DNA from: Pseudobowmanella zhangzhouensis
Lineage (GTDB): Bacteria > Pseudomonadota > Gammaproteobacteria > Enterobacterales > Alteromonadaceae
DNA: 64,000 nt
Assembly: GCF_042662685.1 (NCBI RefSeq)
Contig: NZ_JBHSYO010000008.1
Span: 1 to 64,000 of the forward strand
Reading direction: 5' to 3'
This document shows, one piece after another, positions 36,214 through 44,461 of the stretch (positions are counted from its first letter, which is position 1; each line of letters opens with the position of its first letter). The notes beneath the pieces were generated by a model that saw only the letters and a list, made by a program, of their open reading frames with translations, was not told where the DNA came from and did not search any database. The translations under genes and the position numbers were made by a program.

Positions 36214-36942
36214 ATGCGCGTAATCCGAGTTTTCCACCCCGATCTGCTGGCTGCTGAAACTGATATTCAGCTCAGCGAAGATGCCTGTCATCACCTCGCT
36301 ACCGTACTTAAAATCCGTAACGGTCAGCCTCTGGTGCTGTTTAACGGCGATGGTAATGACTATCCTGCTCAGGTCATTGATGTCCAAAAACGCAAGATCG
36401 TCGCACGGGTGGAAGCCAAACTGGGTTTAAGCCCGGAGTCCCCGCTGGCAATACATTTAGGACAGGGGATTTCCAAAGGTGACCGTATGGATTTCGTATT
36501 GCAGAAGTCGGTGGAGCTGGGCGTGACAGAAATTACCCCGCTTATCACCGAACGCTGCAATATCAAACTCAACGCCGAGCGCTGGGAGAAAAAACACCAG
36601 CAATGGCAGAAGATTATTATTGGTGCCTGTGAGCAATCTGGGCGCAACGTGCTGCCAGTGTTACATCCGCCCGTTGAGTTAAACCAGTGGCTGGCACAAT
36701 CTACCTCGCAGATACGCCTGACACTGGATCCCCGCTCGGAGAAGCGTTTCAGTGATATTCACATGCCGCAGGCCGGTTGCCGGTTACTGATTGGGCCAGA
36801 AGGCGGCCTCACCGATCAGGAAGTGTATCAATCTGAGCAGGCAGGCTTCGATGCGGTGTTGCTTGGTCCACGCATTTTGCGAACTGAAACCGCCGCGCTG
36901 ACCAGTATCAGCATCCTGCAAAGCCATTTCGGTGATTTATAA
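36214..36942 (+). CDS. rsmE: 16S rRNA m3U1498 methyltransferase RsmE
   Basis: RsmE methylates U1498 of 16S rRNA. The 242-residue protein has a PUA-like N-terminal domain and a SPOUT knot with QKSVELGVTEITPL, LLIGPEGGLTDQEV and LGPRILRTETAAL. In E. coli it is followed by gshB; here about 19.4 kb of peptidoglycan-related genes intervene, so this gene marks the left border of the island. Confidence 0.96.
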   Translation: MRVIRVFHPDLLAAETDIQLSEDACHHLATVLKIRNGQPLVLFNGDGNDYPAQVIDVQKRKIVARVEAKLGLSPESPLAIHLGQGISKGDRMDFVLQKSVELGVTEITPLITERCNIKLNAERWEKKHQQWQKIIIGACEQSGRNVLPVLHPPVELNQWLAQSTSQIRLTLDPRSEKRFSDIHMPQAGCRLLIGPEGGLTDQEVYQSEQAGFDAVLLGPRILRTETAALTSISILQSHFGDL

Positions 36943-36966
36943 GCGGTAAAACCACTTAACAAAATT

Positions 36967-36998
36967 AAAAAAGCGCAGCTAGTTGGCTGCGCTTTTGT
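36967..36998. terminator. Bidirectional terminator between rsmE and the serine hydrolase
   Basis: AAAAGCGCAGC and GCTGCGCTTTT form an 11-bp stem with a TAGTTG loop. It lies where the two convergent genes end; the serine hydrolase stop codon at 36979-36981 is inside it. Confidence 0.88.
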
Positions 36999-38547
36999 TT
37001 ACTTTACGTAAATCCAGATCCTGGAAGTCAAAACTCCAGTCAATATCATCGAAGGGCACCATCTGCATTCCCTTGATCCTGCCCTGTTCATCGCGGGTAA
37101 AAATAACCCAACTATCGGCATGCATACTGCGATCGTGCCAATAGGCATAGAATTTATCTTGCGCGACCGGTTGCAGTTCAGCACGCAGGCGTGACATCTT
37201 CGCGGATTGCCAAATCAACTTACCCTGCTCTGACGTGACAGACACGTTACCAAACCAGTTATCCTGATAATCCCCCAGATATTCCTGCACTGTGGTAAGC
37301 GGGAAACTGGCATCGACCGACTCGCGCTGAGCACTGGTATTGCTGGCGCGCGCCAGTTCTTTATTCCGGTAGTAGGCAATCCAGTCCTGCTGCGGGGCAT
37401 CCAGATAGGCATTAGCAAGTGTTTGCATGATGGCCTGCCGGGCGTTGGTCGATCCTTGGTTAATTAGCACCACAATGCCCAATTGCTTTTCCGGAAATAA
37501 GCTCAGATGCGCCCGCATTCCGGCCAGTGCGCCGGTATGATGTACCCGCAACGTACCGTGATAATCATGCAGTCGCCAACCCAATGCATACGCTGCGAAG
37601 TGCGTATTATCCTGTTGCTGTTCCCGCTCACTGACCGACATCAGGGTGTATGGCTGCCACAACTGGTGTTTCACTTGTGCCGAAAGCAGCGCCTTGCCCT
37701 GTCCCAACCACATCTGGGTCCACTTTGCCATATCCGCAATACTGCAGCGGATCCCGCCTGCCGGTGCCGACACGGATGGACCAGGCGCAGTCTCTCGCAC
37801 GACTCTGGCAAGTTTTCCCTCAACCATTTTGTGCGGGGTAGCCACGTTATTCTGCAGTTCTGTGGGGATATCGCCTGCCACACAATGCTGCATGCCCAAC
37901 GGGCGCATCAATTGCTCCTCTACATAGCTTTCCCAACTTTGCCCACTGACGGCTTCCAGCACTTGTCCTGCGGCGATATACAACAAGTTGTCGTAGGCGT
38001 ATTTCGTACGAAACTGGGTTTTATCGCCGGGCAGATAGCGCAGGTTGTGCACCACCTCGCTGCGACGGAATCCCGATGGCTCTGGCCATAACATCAAATC
38101 ACCGGCACCGAGCCCCAGACCGCTGCGATGAGTGAGCATATCCACCAGCGTGAATTGTTCGGTTACCCAGGGATCGTACAAGGTAAAATCGGGTAAATAG
38201 GCGCGCACCGGCGCATTAAAATCCAGCTTGCCGGCATCGACCAGGGTGGCAAGTGCCGCGCTATTAAACGCCTTACTCAATGAGGCAATTTTAAATAAAG
38301 TCTGGGTATCGACGGCCTGTTCTGAGTCGATATCGCGAATACCATAGGCTTTAACATGTTCAACACGCCCCTGATGCACCACGGCTACCGCCACGCCAGG
38401 CACATTAAACGTCTGTCTGGCCCGCTCCACCAGCGCATCCAGTTCTGCATCTGTCATGCCCGTCGCCCACGCGCAGCCTGCAGAGACCAACCAAAGCACA
38501 GCCGATAAAACAGGCCAACGCCACAACCATTTATATTTATTTGCCAT
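36979..38547 (-). CDS. Secreted serine hydrolase, beta-lactamase/PBP-like with C-terminal DUF3471-like domain
   Basis: The 522-residue protein has an N-terminal hydrophobic signal (about 8-29) with cleavage near CAWATG. Residues ~35-380 are a class-C beta-lactamase-like domain: SxxK at Ser89-Lys92 (IASLSKAF), YDN in KYAYDNLLY, and HTG in VHHTGALAGMRAHLS. A C-terminal segment (about 410-520) resembles the DUF3471 domain. Such enzymes include D-amino-acid peptidases, esterases and amidases; the neighbourhood suggests a wall-peptide substrate. Its start overlaps the end of the amidase-YfeW fusion by 11 bases. Confidence 0.85.
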   Translation of the reverse strand: MANKYKWLWRWPVLSAVLWLVSAGCAWATGMTDAELDALVERARQTFNVPGVAVAVVHQGRVEHVKAYGIRDIDSEQAVDTQTLFKIASLSKAFNSAALATLVDAGKLDFNAPVRAYLPDFTLYDPWVTEQFTLVDMLTHRSGLGLGAGDLMLWPEPSGFRRSEVVHNLRYLPGDKTQFRTKYAYDNLLYIAAGQVLEAVSGQSWESYVEEQLMRPLGMQHCVAGDIPTELQNNVATPHKMVEGKLARVVRETAPGPSVSAPAGGIRCSIADMAKWTQMWLGQGKALLSAQVKHQLWQPYTLMSVSEREQQQDNTHFAAYALGWRLHDYHGTLRVHHTGALAGMRAHLSLFPEKQLGIVVLINQGSTNARQAIMQTLANAYLDAPQQDWIAYYRNKELARASNTSAQRESVDASFPLTTVQEYLGDYQDNWFGNVSVTSEQGKLIWQSAKMSRLRAELQPVAQDKFYAYWHDRSMHADSWVIFTRDEQGRIKGMQMVPFDDIDWSFDFQDLDLRKVNKSAAN

Positions 38548-41119
38548 TTAGCAGCGCCTCATAAATCAGGGTCACGATACTGCCATATTTGCCGGTTTCG
38601 AATTGCTTGCCGACAAATTCAGCGTTGCCTTCTTCGTCTTCTACGATGTCACTGTGGCGCAGGTTGCTCAGTAACACAATCGCCAGATCATATGCAGGGT
38701 CTATCACGGTCACAGTGCCCGTCCAGCCAGTATGTCCGTAAGCCTGCGGACTGGCATAGGCGCCAAAATGCCAACGTTGTTGCCCATTGCCAGCCCGACG
38801 CCAACCCAGACCGTATGTGGCATTGTCTACTTCCGGGCTTAAAAACATATCCAATACACCCGGGTCGAAAATATGCTGCTGACCATAGCCACCACGGTTA
38901 AGCAGTAACTGGCACAACACCGCCATGTCCTCCCCGTTAGAAAACAAACCGGCATGCCCCGCCACGCCCTGCATGGCATACCAGGCTTTTTCGTCATGTA
39001 CTTCGCCCTGCAACACATAATGACGAATACCCGGATGCTCAACACGCCCTGCGCGGGTTGTACCGTGAATTTCTGTTGCTGCGACCTGGGACGGCATGAT
39101 TCCCTTCGATACCGGATTGAACATCGTATGGTGCAGGTGTAACGGATGGTAAATCTGCGACTCCACATACACATCCAGTGGCACGCCGGCAATGCGCTCA
39201 ATCAACACACCAAGCAGCATATAGTCTGTATCGCTATATACATGCCCCTGCCCGCGCCCCGAAGTAAAAGGCACATGTTGAGTTAGTAAGCGGCGGGTTT
39301 TATCCCCATCATGGGAAAAGAAACGCTTGCCCAGTGGGTTATCCGGGGTATGAAATCCCACCTGAGGTGCATATCCCGCGCTGTGGGTGAGTAAATCCCT
39401 GACCAGACGAATATCCCGGCCATTATCACGATACTCAGGTAAGTAATGGCTAATTGGCAGGCTGACATCCAGGCGTCCATCGCTTACCAGTTTCATCAAT
39501 GCCAGATTGGTCGCAAACATTTTGGTATTGGATGCTAAATCGAACAGCGTGTCCTCTGTCATTGGCACGGGCTGTGGGAGTAGTGAGCCACCATCGGCGT
39601 ACTTGCGTTGATAGCCATAGGCACTGTGCTTAATAATCTGGCCGTGTTGCATGACCATCAGCACCGCGCCGGGAAAACCATCGGCGACTTCCTGTTTGAT
39701 CAGCGCATCAACTTTGGCAAAACGCTTATCGTTACTTGTCTTGGCCGCCAGGGTTGGATAAGGAACTCTAATCGTCAGGCTAGCCCCCTCTGGCTGCACA
39801 TTGCGAACCTCCAACGTATTGACACCATCACGAGTGCGGCGCCCCAAATCATAGCGGTAATGCTGATGGGGCGATAAGGGAGTCGAGATATTAATCAGTT
39901 GGTCATTGATCAGAATCTCTGCTGAGGTTGCATCCCGGTTATCAATGATTAACTCCCCACGACCGGCGTAGGCAAAAAATGGACGCTTATCATTAACCAA
40001 TTGCCGCTCACTGCGCTGATCTTCCGGCTCGGGAAACACTTCATCAATTTGCCCAAAGCGCAAAGAGAGCTGCGCTGGCGCGCTATCCTGTGGACGGTAC
40101 CGTGCAAATAATTTTTCCGCTTTGGATGGAAAATAACGTTCGAGCAAGGCAAACAGAATGGACGCCGTTTGCGCATCAGCACGGCCACTTACCTGCCAGG
40201 GCAAAAAGTGCATCTGAAATGCGTCTATCACATCCGTGGTTTGCTTATCATAGATACCTGTCTCAGCGATCTCATAGCCATAGGCGCGCAGCGCTGACTG
40301 AATCAGCCCAACAGAGGGAGGTGCACTGGAAAATTGTTGCCAATAGCGTTGTACCGTCTCTTGTTCATACCAGGCGCCGATACCCGCTTTGTAGAGTTCA
40401 AACCACGGGAAACGAGGACCGGGATCCTGCTTACGCCCCGGGGCAATATCCGCGTGGCCAATCACCTGGGTCGGACCAATGTCCGGATTTCTGGCCAAAA
40501 TTCCCTGTATCAAGTCAATTAATAGTGCAATCTGTTTACGGTCATAATCCGGATAAACACATAGCTTGCGTTCAGGTGCAGGAATTGGCGAGACCTCCAC
40601 AAACTTAGCAGGCTCAGCGACATCGGGTAGATAAGGGTCTTCTGTCGGCAAGGGCGAATCCGGCGTTTCCACCAAAGCAGTAGTGTGAGAAGACTCAATC
40701 TCCGGCTGTGGTCTGGCATCACTGACACAGGTAGGCACATTGACGATTTCAATGCCAATGGACTGGTCGTTGATATCCTCACGACCCTGCCAAAAACTAT
40801 TGCCCGCATGCCAGGCGCGCTGCGTTTCATCCACCAGCTTATAAATTTTTAGTTCCTGTTCGGCGTAACTGCTGTCGCCACTTTCAGGCACCAGATAATG
40901 GGCACTCAGCCCGCCAGCATCCACTAAAGCCCGGCGACTATCGGCATAATCAATCGCGGTATAATGTAAAACCAAAAACTTGACCCGCTCGCTGAAATTG
41001 GCCGAAGGCATCGATTCCATTGGTAAGGACGTACAACCGGCTAATATTAATCCGGCGCCACCTACCACTGAGCTAATCAGACGCCAAAATCCCGAGTGGT
41101 TTATCACAAGTTGTCTCAC
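38537..41119 (-). CDS. Fusion lipoprotein: AmiD-like amidase + PG-binding + YfeW/PBP4B-like serine hydrolase
   Basis: This 860-residue protein appears to join two enzymes that are separate in E. coli. Cys29 in LILAGC is a lipobox. Residues ~45-265 are an Amidase_2 domain like AmiD: zinc ligands likely His52 (LHYTAID), His222 and Asp232 (GHADIAPGRKQDPGP), with Glu124 in IGIEIVN. A Pro-rich insertion of ~60 residues (128-188) splits the domain. A PG_binding_1-like segment lies at ~267-330. From ~460 it is close to E. coli YfeW: DLASNTKMFATN (Ser530, Lys533), HVYSDTDYMLLG, VHDEKAWY, SGHAGLFSN-type block, YGHTGWTGTVTVIDP. It would cut MurNAc-L-Ala bonds at the outer membrane and then trim peptides or wall fragments. 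GTG start with GGGGAA upstream. Confidence 0.92.
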   Translation of the reverse strand: MRQLVINHSGFWRLISSVVGGAGLILAGCTSLPMESMPSANFSERVKFLVLHYTAIDYADSRRALVDAGGLSAHYLVPESGDSSYAEQELKIYKLVDETQRAWHAGNSFWQGREDINDQSIGIEIVNVPTCVSDARPQPEIESSHTTALVETPDSPLPTEDPYLPDVAEPAKFVEVSPIPAPERKLCVYPDYDRKQIALLIDLIQGILARNPDIGPTQVIGHADIAPGRKQDPGPRFPWFELYKAGIGAWYEQETVQRYWQQFSSAPPSVGLIQSALRAYGYEIAETGIYDKQTTDVIDAFQMHFLPWQVSGRADAQTASILFALLERYFPSKAEKLFARYRPQDSAPAQLSLRFGQIDEVFPEPEDQRSERQLVNDKRPFFAYAGRGELIIDNRDATSAEILINDQLINISTPLSPHQHYRYDLGRRTRDGVNTLEVRNVQPEGASLTIRVPYPTLAAKTSNDKRFAKVDALIKQEVADGFPGAVLMVMQHGQIIKHSAYGYQRKYADGGSLLPQPVPMTEDTLFDLASNTKMFATNLALMKLVSDGRLDVSLPISHYLPEYRDNGRDIRLVRDLLTHSAGYAPQVGFHTPDNPLGKRFFSHDGDKTRRLLTQHVPFTSGRGQGHVYSDTDYMLLGVLIERIAGVPLDVYVESQIYHPLHLHHTMFNPVSKGIMPSQVAATEIHGTTRAGRVEHPGIRHYVLQGEVHDEKAWYAMQGVAGHAGLFSNGEDMAVLCQLLLNRGGYGQQHIFDPGVLDMFLSPEVDNATYGLGWRRAGNGQQRWHFGAYASPQAYGHTGWTGTVTVIDPAYDLAIVLLSNLRHSDIVEDEEGNAEFVGKQFETGKYGSIVTLIYEALLNGK

Positions 41120-41148
41120 TTGTATGTTCCCCAGTTAATCTACGCTAT

Positions 41149-41160
41149 GAATACTTTATT
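41149..41160 (+). promoter_or_regulatory. Candidate RpiR/MurR operator (GAATA-N3-TATT), site 1
   Basis: GAATACTTTATT lies about 30 bases upstream of the GTG of the amidase-YfeW fusion. The same 9-base core recurs before murR, before the NlpC-mur operon and before the class-A-like serine hydrolase. Confidence 0.45.
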
Positions 41161-41373
41161 TTTAACAGGGTGCCTGACCCCGCGCTTGGCCGCACCACAA
41201 AAACTCACCACTTAACCTTTTATTTCATCAACTTAACGAATTTGCAAACAACAGACATTCCTGCCCGATGCCAATACTCATTTGGTTAATTATCGCGACA
41301 ATGAGTTAGAATATTTAATTTACAATAAGTTTATTAAAAGTCATAAATTATTCTTGATTAATTTTTGCCCAGC

Positions 41374-41387
41374 TGGTTAATTAACCA
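41374..41387. promoter_or_regulatory. 14-bp perfect palindrome TGGTTAATTAACCA
   Basis: A perfect palindrome stands in the control region between divergent island genes. Its left 10 bases recur at 41283-41292. It could be an operator for a second regulator or part of a promoter; no family match is certain. Confidence 0.4.
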
Positions 41388-41436
41388 AAGTGGTGCGCAA
41401 CCCCATTGAGCGATGAGAAACACACCAGGAGACATT

Positions 41437-41574
41437 GTGAACAGGAACCATCCATTTCCATCCAGCTCCGTGCTGACAGAGTCGAGACGCGTCGGCAGGA
41501 CAGATGATAAGCTCCATACAGTCTGCCATAGCTCATTGGTGTTAAGCGCTAAGTCACTGGTATTTGCCAGTTAA
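41437..41574 (+). CDS. Possible 45-residue leader peptide or small protein upstream of nagZ
   Basis: A GTG-started frame of 45 codons ending in TAA is preceded by a strong AGGAG with 7-base spacing (CACCAGGAGACATT). The peptide starts MNRNHPFPSSSVLTESRR, is Ser- and Arg-rich, and matches nothing I know. It ends 45 bases before the nagZ ATG. It might be a translated leader, a small protein, or chance; the ribosome binding site is the main argument. Confidence 0.35.
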   Translation: MNRNHPFPSSSVLTESRRVGRTDDKLHTVCHSSLVLSAKSLVFAS

Positions 41575-41619
41575 CTCCCTACAATGCGGCGCAACTGCCG
41601 CGCAAATTTAGTTTCTGAG

Positions 41620-43452
41620 ATGATGAATAAACACCTAATTCTGACATCGATGGCTGCATTCACAGGACTGTCTGGCTGTGTTAGCACAGACGAGCAGCCT
41701 TATTTAATTCCCGTAGCACAAAAGATCATGCTGGACGTTCGTTACTTTTGCCCTGAGGGCATCGCAGAAGGCGAAAAATGTACCCAGCCTGTCACTGACT
41801 TGCCTCTGCCATTGGCACAGTTAATTCGCGACACAGGTATCGGGGGCGTGATTCTGTTCGCCGAAAATCTGCAATCCACTGAACAAATTGTGCGTCTGAA
41901 TGATCAATTGCAACAGCAGGCAAAAGTGGCTGGCCACGGGCCGCTTTTTATTGCTATCGATCAGGAAGGTGGCCGCGTGATGCGATTGCCGGCCGGAGTG
42001 GGTACTGCATTTGCCGGCAATATGGCGCTGGGTGCCAGTGAATCCACACACGGAAACGCTTTAGCCAAAGCCAGTGCCAATGTGATTGGTGAAGAGCTTC
42101 GTGCGCTGGGATTCAATGTGAATTTCGCGCCAACGCTGGATGTGAATGTCAATCCAGACAACCCGGTTATTAATGTGCGTAGCTACGGAGAAGATCCCAA
42201 ACTGGTTGCGCGGCTTGGCCTGGCCCAATCCCAGGGCTTTGAACAAGCAGGTGTACTCAGTGCGTTGAAGCACTTTCCGGGTCACGGTGATACCAGCGTC
42301 GACAGTCATATCGGACTGCCGCGAGTTGAACATGACCGACAACGCATTGAAAACATTGATCTGTTGCCTTTTCGTTATGCGATTGAGCAAGGCAACCCAG
42401 CCATGATTATGACCGCACATATTCAATACCCGGCGCTGGAACCTCGCACCTTTGTAAATAAAGACGGTATAAGCACTGAGTTACCAGCGACACTGTCACG
42501 GGCAATCCTCACCGATTTATTGCGCGATGAGATGGGATTCAAAGGATTAATTGTTACCGATGCACTGGATATGGCTGGTATCAGTCAGTTTTTCTCACCA
42601 GTCGAGGCAACCATTCAGACATTTGCAGCGGGCGCTGACATTGCGTTAATGCCTTACACCATTCGCACACCGCAAGATATCCGTGATTTTAAGCAATTTC
42701 TGCAAGCCGTAGCGGATGCTTATACTGACAAGCGACTGTCTGCCGATGAACTGACAGCCTCGTTGGCACGCATTTCTACGGCCAAATCCGCCCTGAGATT
42801 TAATGCCAATCCAATCGATGCTCAGGTAGCAAACGCCAATCAAATACTGAACCGCCAACAGAGCCGACTACTGGAGCAAAATATTGCCGATGCGGCGATT
42901 ACGATGAATCTCAACAAGGGCGTATTGCCTTTATCACCTGCGCTTAAGTCGTTAGATTTACTCATGCCGGATCAGCAAAAATGTGAGGCAATGCAAGCGG
43001 CGATGGCACGCACCCGTCCGGGTCTTGAGGTTCGCTGCGCGTCAATCGCAAACAAAGAAAAGCAACCTACACCACCTGCAGCATTTGCTGATGCATTAAT
43101 TGTGGCTGACGTATTCCCGGCACAAACCCTGGCGGAATTGGGCGGTATGGATGATTTGGAAAACTGGCGCCAGCGCGCCAGCAAAGCAGATCAATGGCAA
43201 AGCATACAGCAATGGATGCAGCGAGCTAAAACAGCAGGAAAACCTGTGGTGCTGATTAATCTGCGTACGCCCTATCAGACAGAACGTTTCAATGGCCTGG
43301 TTGATGCTGTCTTAACCAGTTATGACTACCGCATACGGGATCCACACATCCCTGAAGCCAATCCCAGTTATCTGGCGCTTGCAAAAGTGTTGTTTGGCGA
43401 GATACAAGCGCATGGTACCTCTCCGGTTAGCTGGCAAAGAACGCAGGAATAA
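41620..43452 (+). CDS. nagZ: Two-domain lipoprotein beta-N-acetylglucosaminidase (GH3, NagZ-type)
   Basis: NagZ removes GlcNAc from muropeptides. The 610-residue protein has a lipobox (GLSGC, Cys20). It carries the GH3 NagZ core with IDQEGGRVMRLP, NFAPTLDVNVNP, the characteristic catalytic loop KHFPGHGDTSVDSHIGLP and the nucleophile Asp in VTDALDMAGI. E. coli NagZ is cytosolic and ~341 aa; this secreted protein has an extra C-terminal domain of ~250 residues, like the exported two-domain NagZ of Bacillus subtilis. It should act in the periplasm or on the outer membrane. ATGs at 41620 and 41623 are both possible. It is the only gene of its unit before murR. Confidence 0.9.
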   Translation: MMNKHLILTSMAAFTGLSGCVSTDEQPYLIPVAQKIMLDVRYFCPEGIAEGEKCTQPVTDLPLPLAQLIRDTGIGGVILFAENLQSTEQIVRLNDQLQQQAKVAGHGPLFIAIDQEGGRVMRLPAGVGTAFAGNMALGASESTHGNALAKASANVIGEELRALGFNVNFAPTLDVNVNPDNPVINVRSYGEDPKLVARLGLAQSQGFEQAGVLSALKHFPGHGDTSVDSHIGLPRVEHDRQRIENIDLLPFRYAIEQGNPAMIMTAHIQYPALEPRTFVNKDGISTELPATLSRAILTDLLRDEMGFKGLIVTDALDMAGISQFFSPVEATIQTFAAGADIALMPYTIRTPQDIRDFKQFLQAVADAYTDKRLSADELTASLARISTAKSALRFNANPIDAQVANANQILNRQQSRLLEQNIADAAITMNLNKGVLPLSPALKSLDLLMPDQQKCEAMQAAMARTRPGLEVRCASIANKEKQPTPPAAFADALIVADVFPAQTLAELGGMDDLENWRQRASKADQWQSIQQWMQRAKTAGKPVVLINLRTPYQTERFNGLVDAVLTSYDYRIRDPHIPEANPSYLALAKVLFGEIQAHGTSPVSWQRTQE

Positions 43453-43469
43453 TAACCATCAAATAACTC

Positions 43470-43481
43470 AATATAATATTC
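43470..43481 (-). promoter_or_regulatory. Candidate RpiR/MurR operator, site 2 (before murR)
   Basis: Read on the - strand this is GAATATTATATT; on the + strand the near-perfect dyad is CAATA-TAA-TATTC. It lies 135 bases before the murR start. A second dyad, AATAAT-AA-ATTATT at 43587-43600, is 16 bases before the start. The 163-base gap is otherwise AT-rich and empty. Confidence 0.45.
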
Positions 43482-43615
43482 ATAAACATTAATAACTGTG
43501 TAAAATTGCAGCAATAAATCAGTGGCTAAGGCTTATTTTACTGGAGATATGCCATCAAACTGTCACGAATAGTAGTTAAATTAGCGAATAATAAATTATT
43601 AAAAAAAGGCGCCAT

Positions 43616-44461
43616 ATGTCGGTATTTGTCAAACTCAAAGCATTACGGGATACCTTTTCGGACAGTGAAGCCAGACTGGCAGATTTTACCTTAAGCTCTG
43701 CCAACGTCATTCGTGAATTGTCGTCAGTGGAATTAGCGCGCATTGCCGGGGTCAGTCAGTCTAGCGTTGTTAAATTTGCACAAAAACTGGGCTTTAAAGG
43801 CTACCCTGCATTCAAACTCGGCGTTATAGACTCACTAAACAGCGAAACTGGTGATGTGCGCCTGCATAGCAAGGTCACCCTGAATGACTCACTAGCGCAA
43901 ATTTCCGCCAAGTTACTGGAAAGTAAGATGGCGGTGCTGACTGAAACCAAAAACCTCAATACCGCCGAGGCTTTCGAACAGGCTGTCAGCTTGCTCAAAG
44001 CTGCCAAGCGTATTCTGATCATCGGATTGGGGGGGTCAGCACTGGTTGGTAAAGACTTTTCTTACAAGCTGCAAAAGCTCGGCATGGCGGCCATTGCAGA
44101 GCCAGACGGCCATGCTCAGTTGGCCTATGTGGCGACGTTTGGTAAGGACGATCTGGTCGTAGCGATTTCAGAGTCAGGTCAAACGCGCGAGGTAATTAAA
44201 GCCGTACAGCAGGCTCAGGCCAACGACTGCCCTGTCGTCAGTATCACCCAGTATGCAGCAAACCCGGTGTCAGATTGTGCCAGCGTGAAACTGTATTCTG
44301 TGGCGGAGAAAGAGTCCGTACGTTTATCTTCGATTCTGGCCCGCACGGCTCAGGAATTTGTGATCGATATTCTGTTTATCGCTATCACGCAATCATCACG
44401 AACAGGCCGTAAGATGCTGGAGAAAACTAACCAGTTAATTGGCGATTTCAGACGCAATTAA
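43616..44461 (+). CDS. murR: RpiR/MurR-family regulator (HTH + SIS)
   Basis: MurR represses MurNAc-6-phosphate catabolism genes in E. coli and is released by MurNAc-6-phosphate. The 281-residue product has an N-terminal RpiR helix-turn-helix (LSSVELARIAGVSQSSVVKF, KLGFKGYPAFKLGV). A C-terminal SIS sugar-phosphate domain follows (RILIIGLGGSALVGKDF, DLVVAISESGQTREVI). Its neighbours MurQ, NamZ and the kinase make a MurNAc-6-P effector likely. Its 3' end overlaps the convergent namZ by 27 bases. Confidence 0.87.
   Translation: MSVFVKLKALRDTFSDSEARLADFTLSSANVIRELSSVELARIAGVSQSSVVKFAQKLGFKGYPAFKLGVIDSLNSETGDVRLHSKVTLNDSLAQISAKLLESKMAVLTETKNLNTAEAFEQAVSLLKAAKRILIIGLGGSALVGKDFSYKLQKLGMAAIAEPDGHAQLAYVATFGKDDLVVAISESGQTREVIKAVQQAQANDCPVVSITQYAANPVSDCASVKLYSVAEKESVRLSSILARTAQEFVIDILFIAITQSSRTGRKMLEKTNQLIGDFRRN

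Larger units (their letters stand above)
41120..41436. promoter_or_regulatory. Divergent control region between the amidase fusion and nagZ
   Basis: This AT-rich stretch precedes both divergent transcription units of the island. It holds a GAATA-N3-TATT dyad (41149), a weaker copy GAATATTTAATT (41309-41320), a 14-bp palindrome TGGTTAATTAACCA (41374-41387) and a partial copy TGGTTAATTA (41283-41292). No obvious coding sequence is present. The bases from 41437 to 41574 carry a small ORF. Confidence 0.55.

Noticed and set aside
36979..38547. Calling the island serine hydrolases acquired antibiotic-resistance beta-lactamases
   Set aside because: The proteins have large extra domains, degenerate motifs or YfeW-type similarity, and sit in a wall-recycling operon; a peptidase/amidase role fits better.
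44435..44461. 27-base convergent overlap of murR and namZ as a sign of a frameshift or misassembly
   Set aside because: Both proteins end in family-typical sequence, and short convergent overlaps are common.
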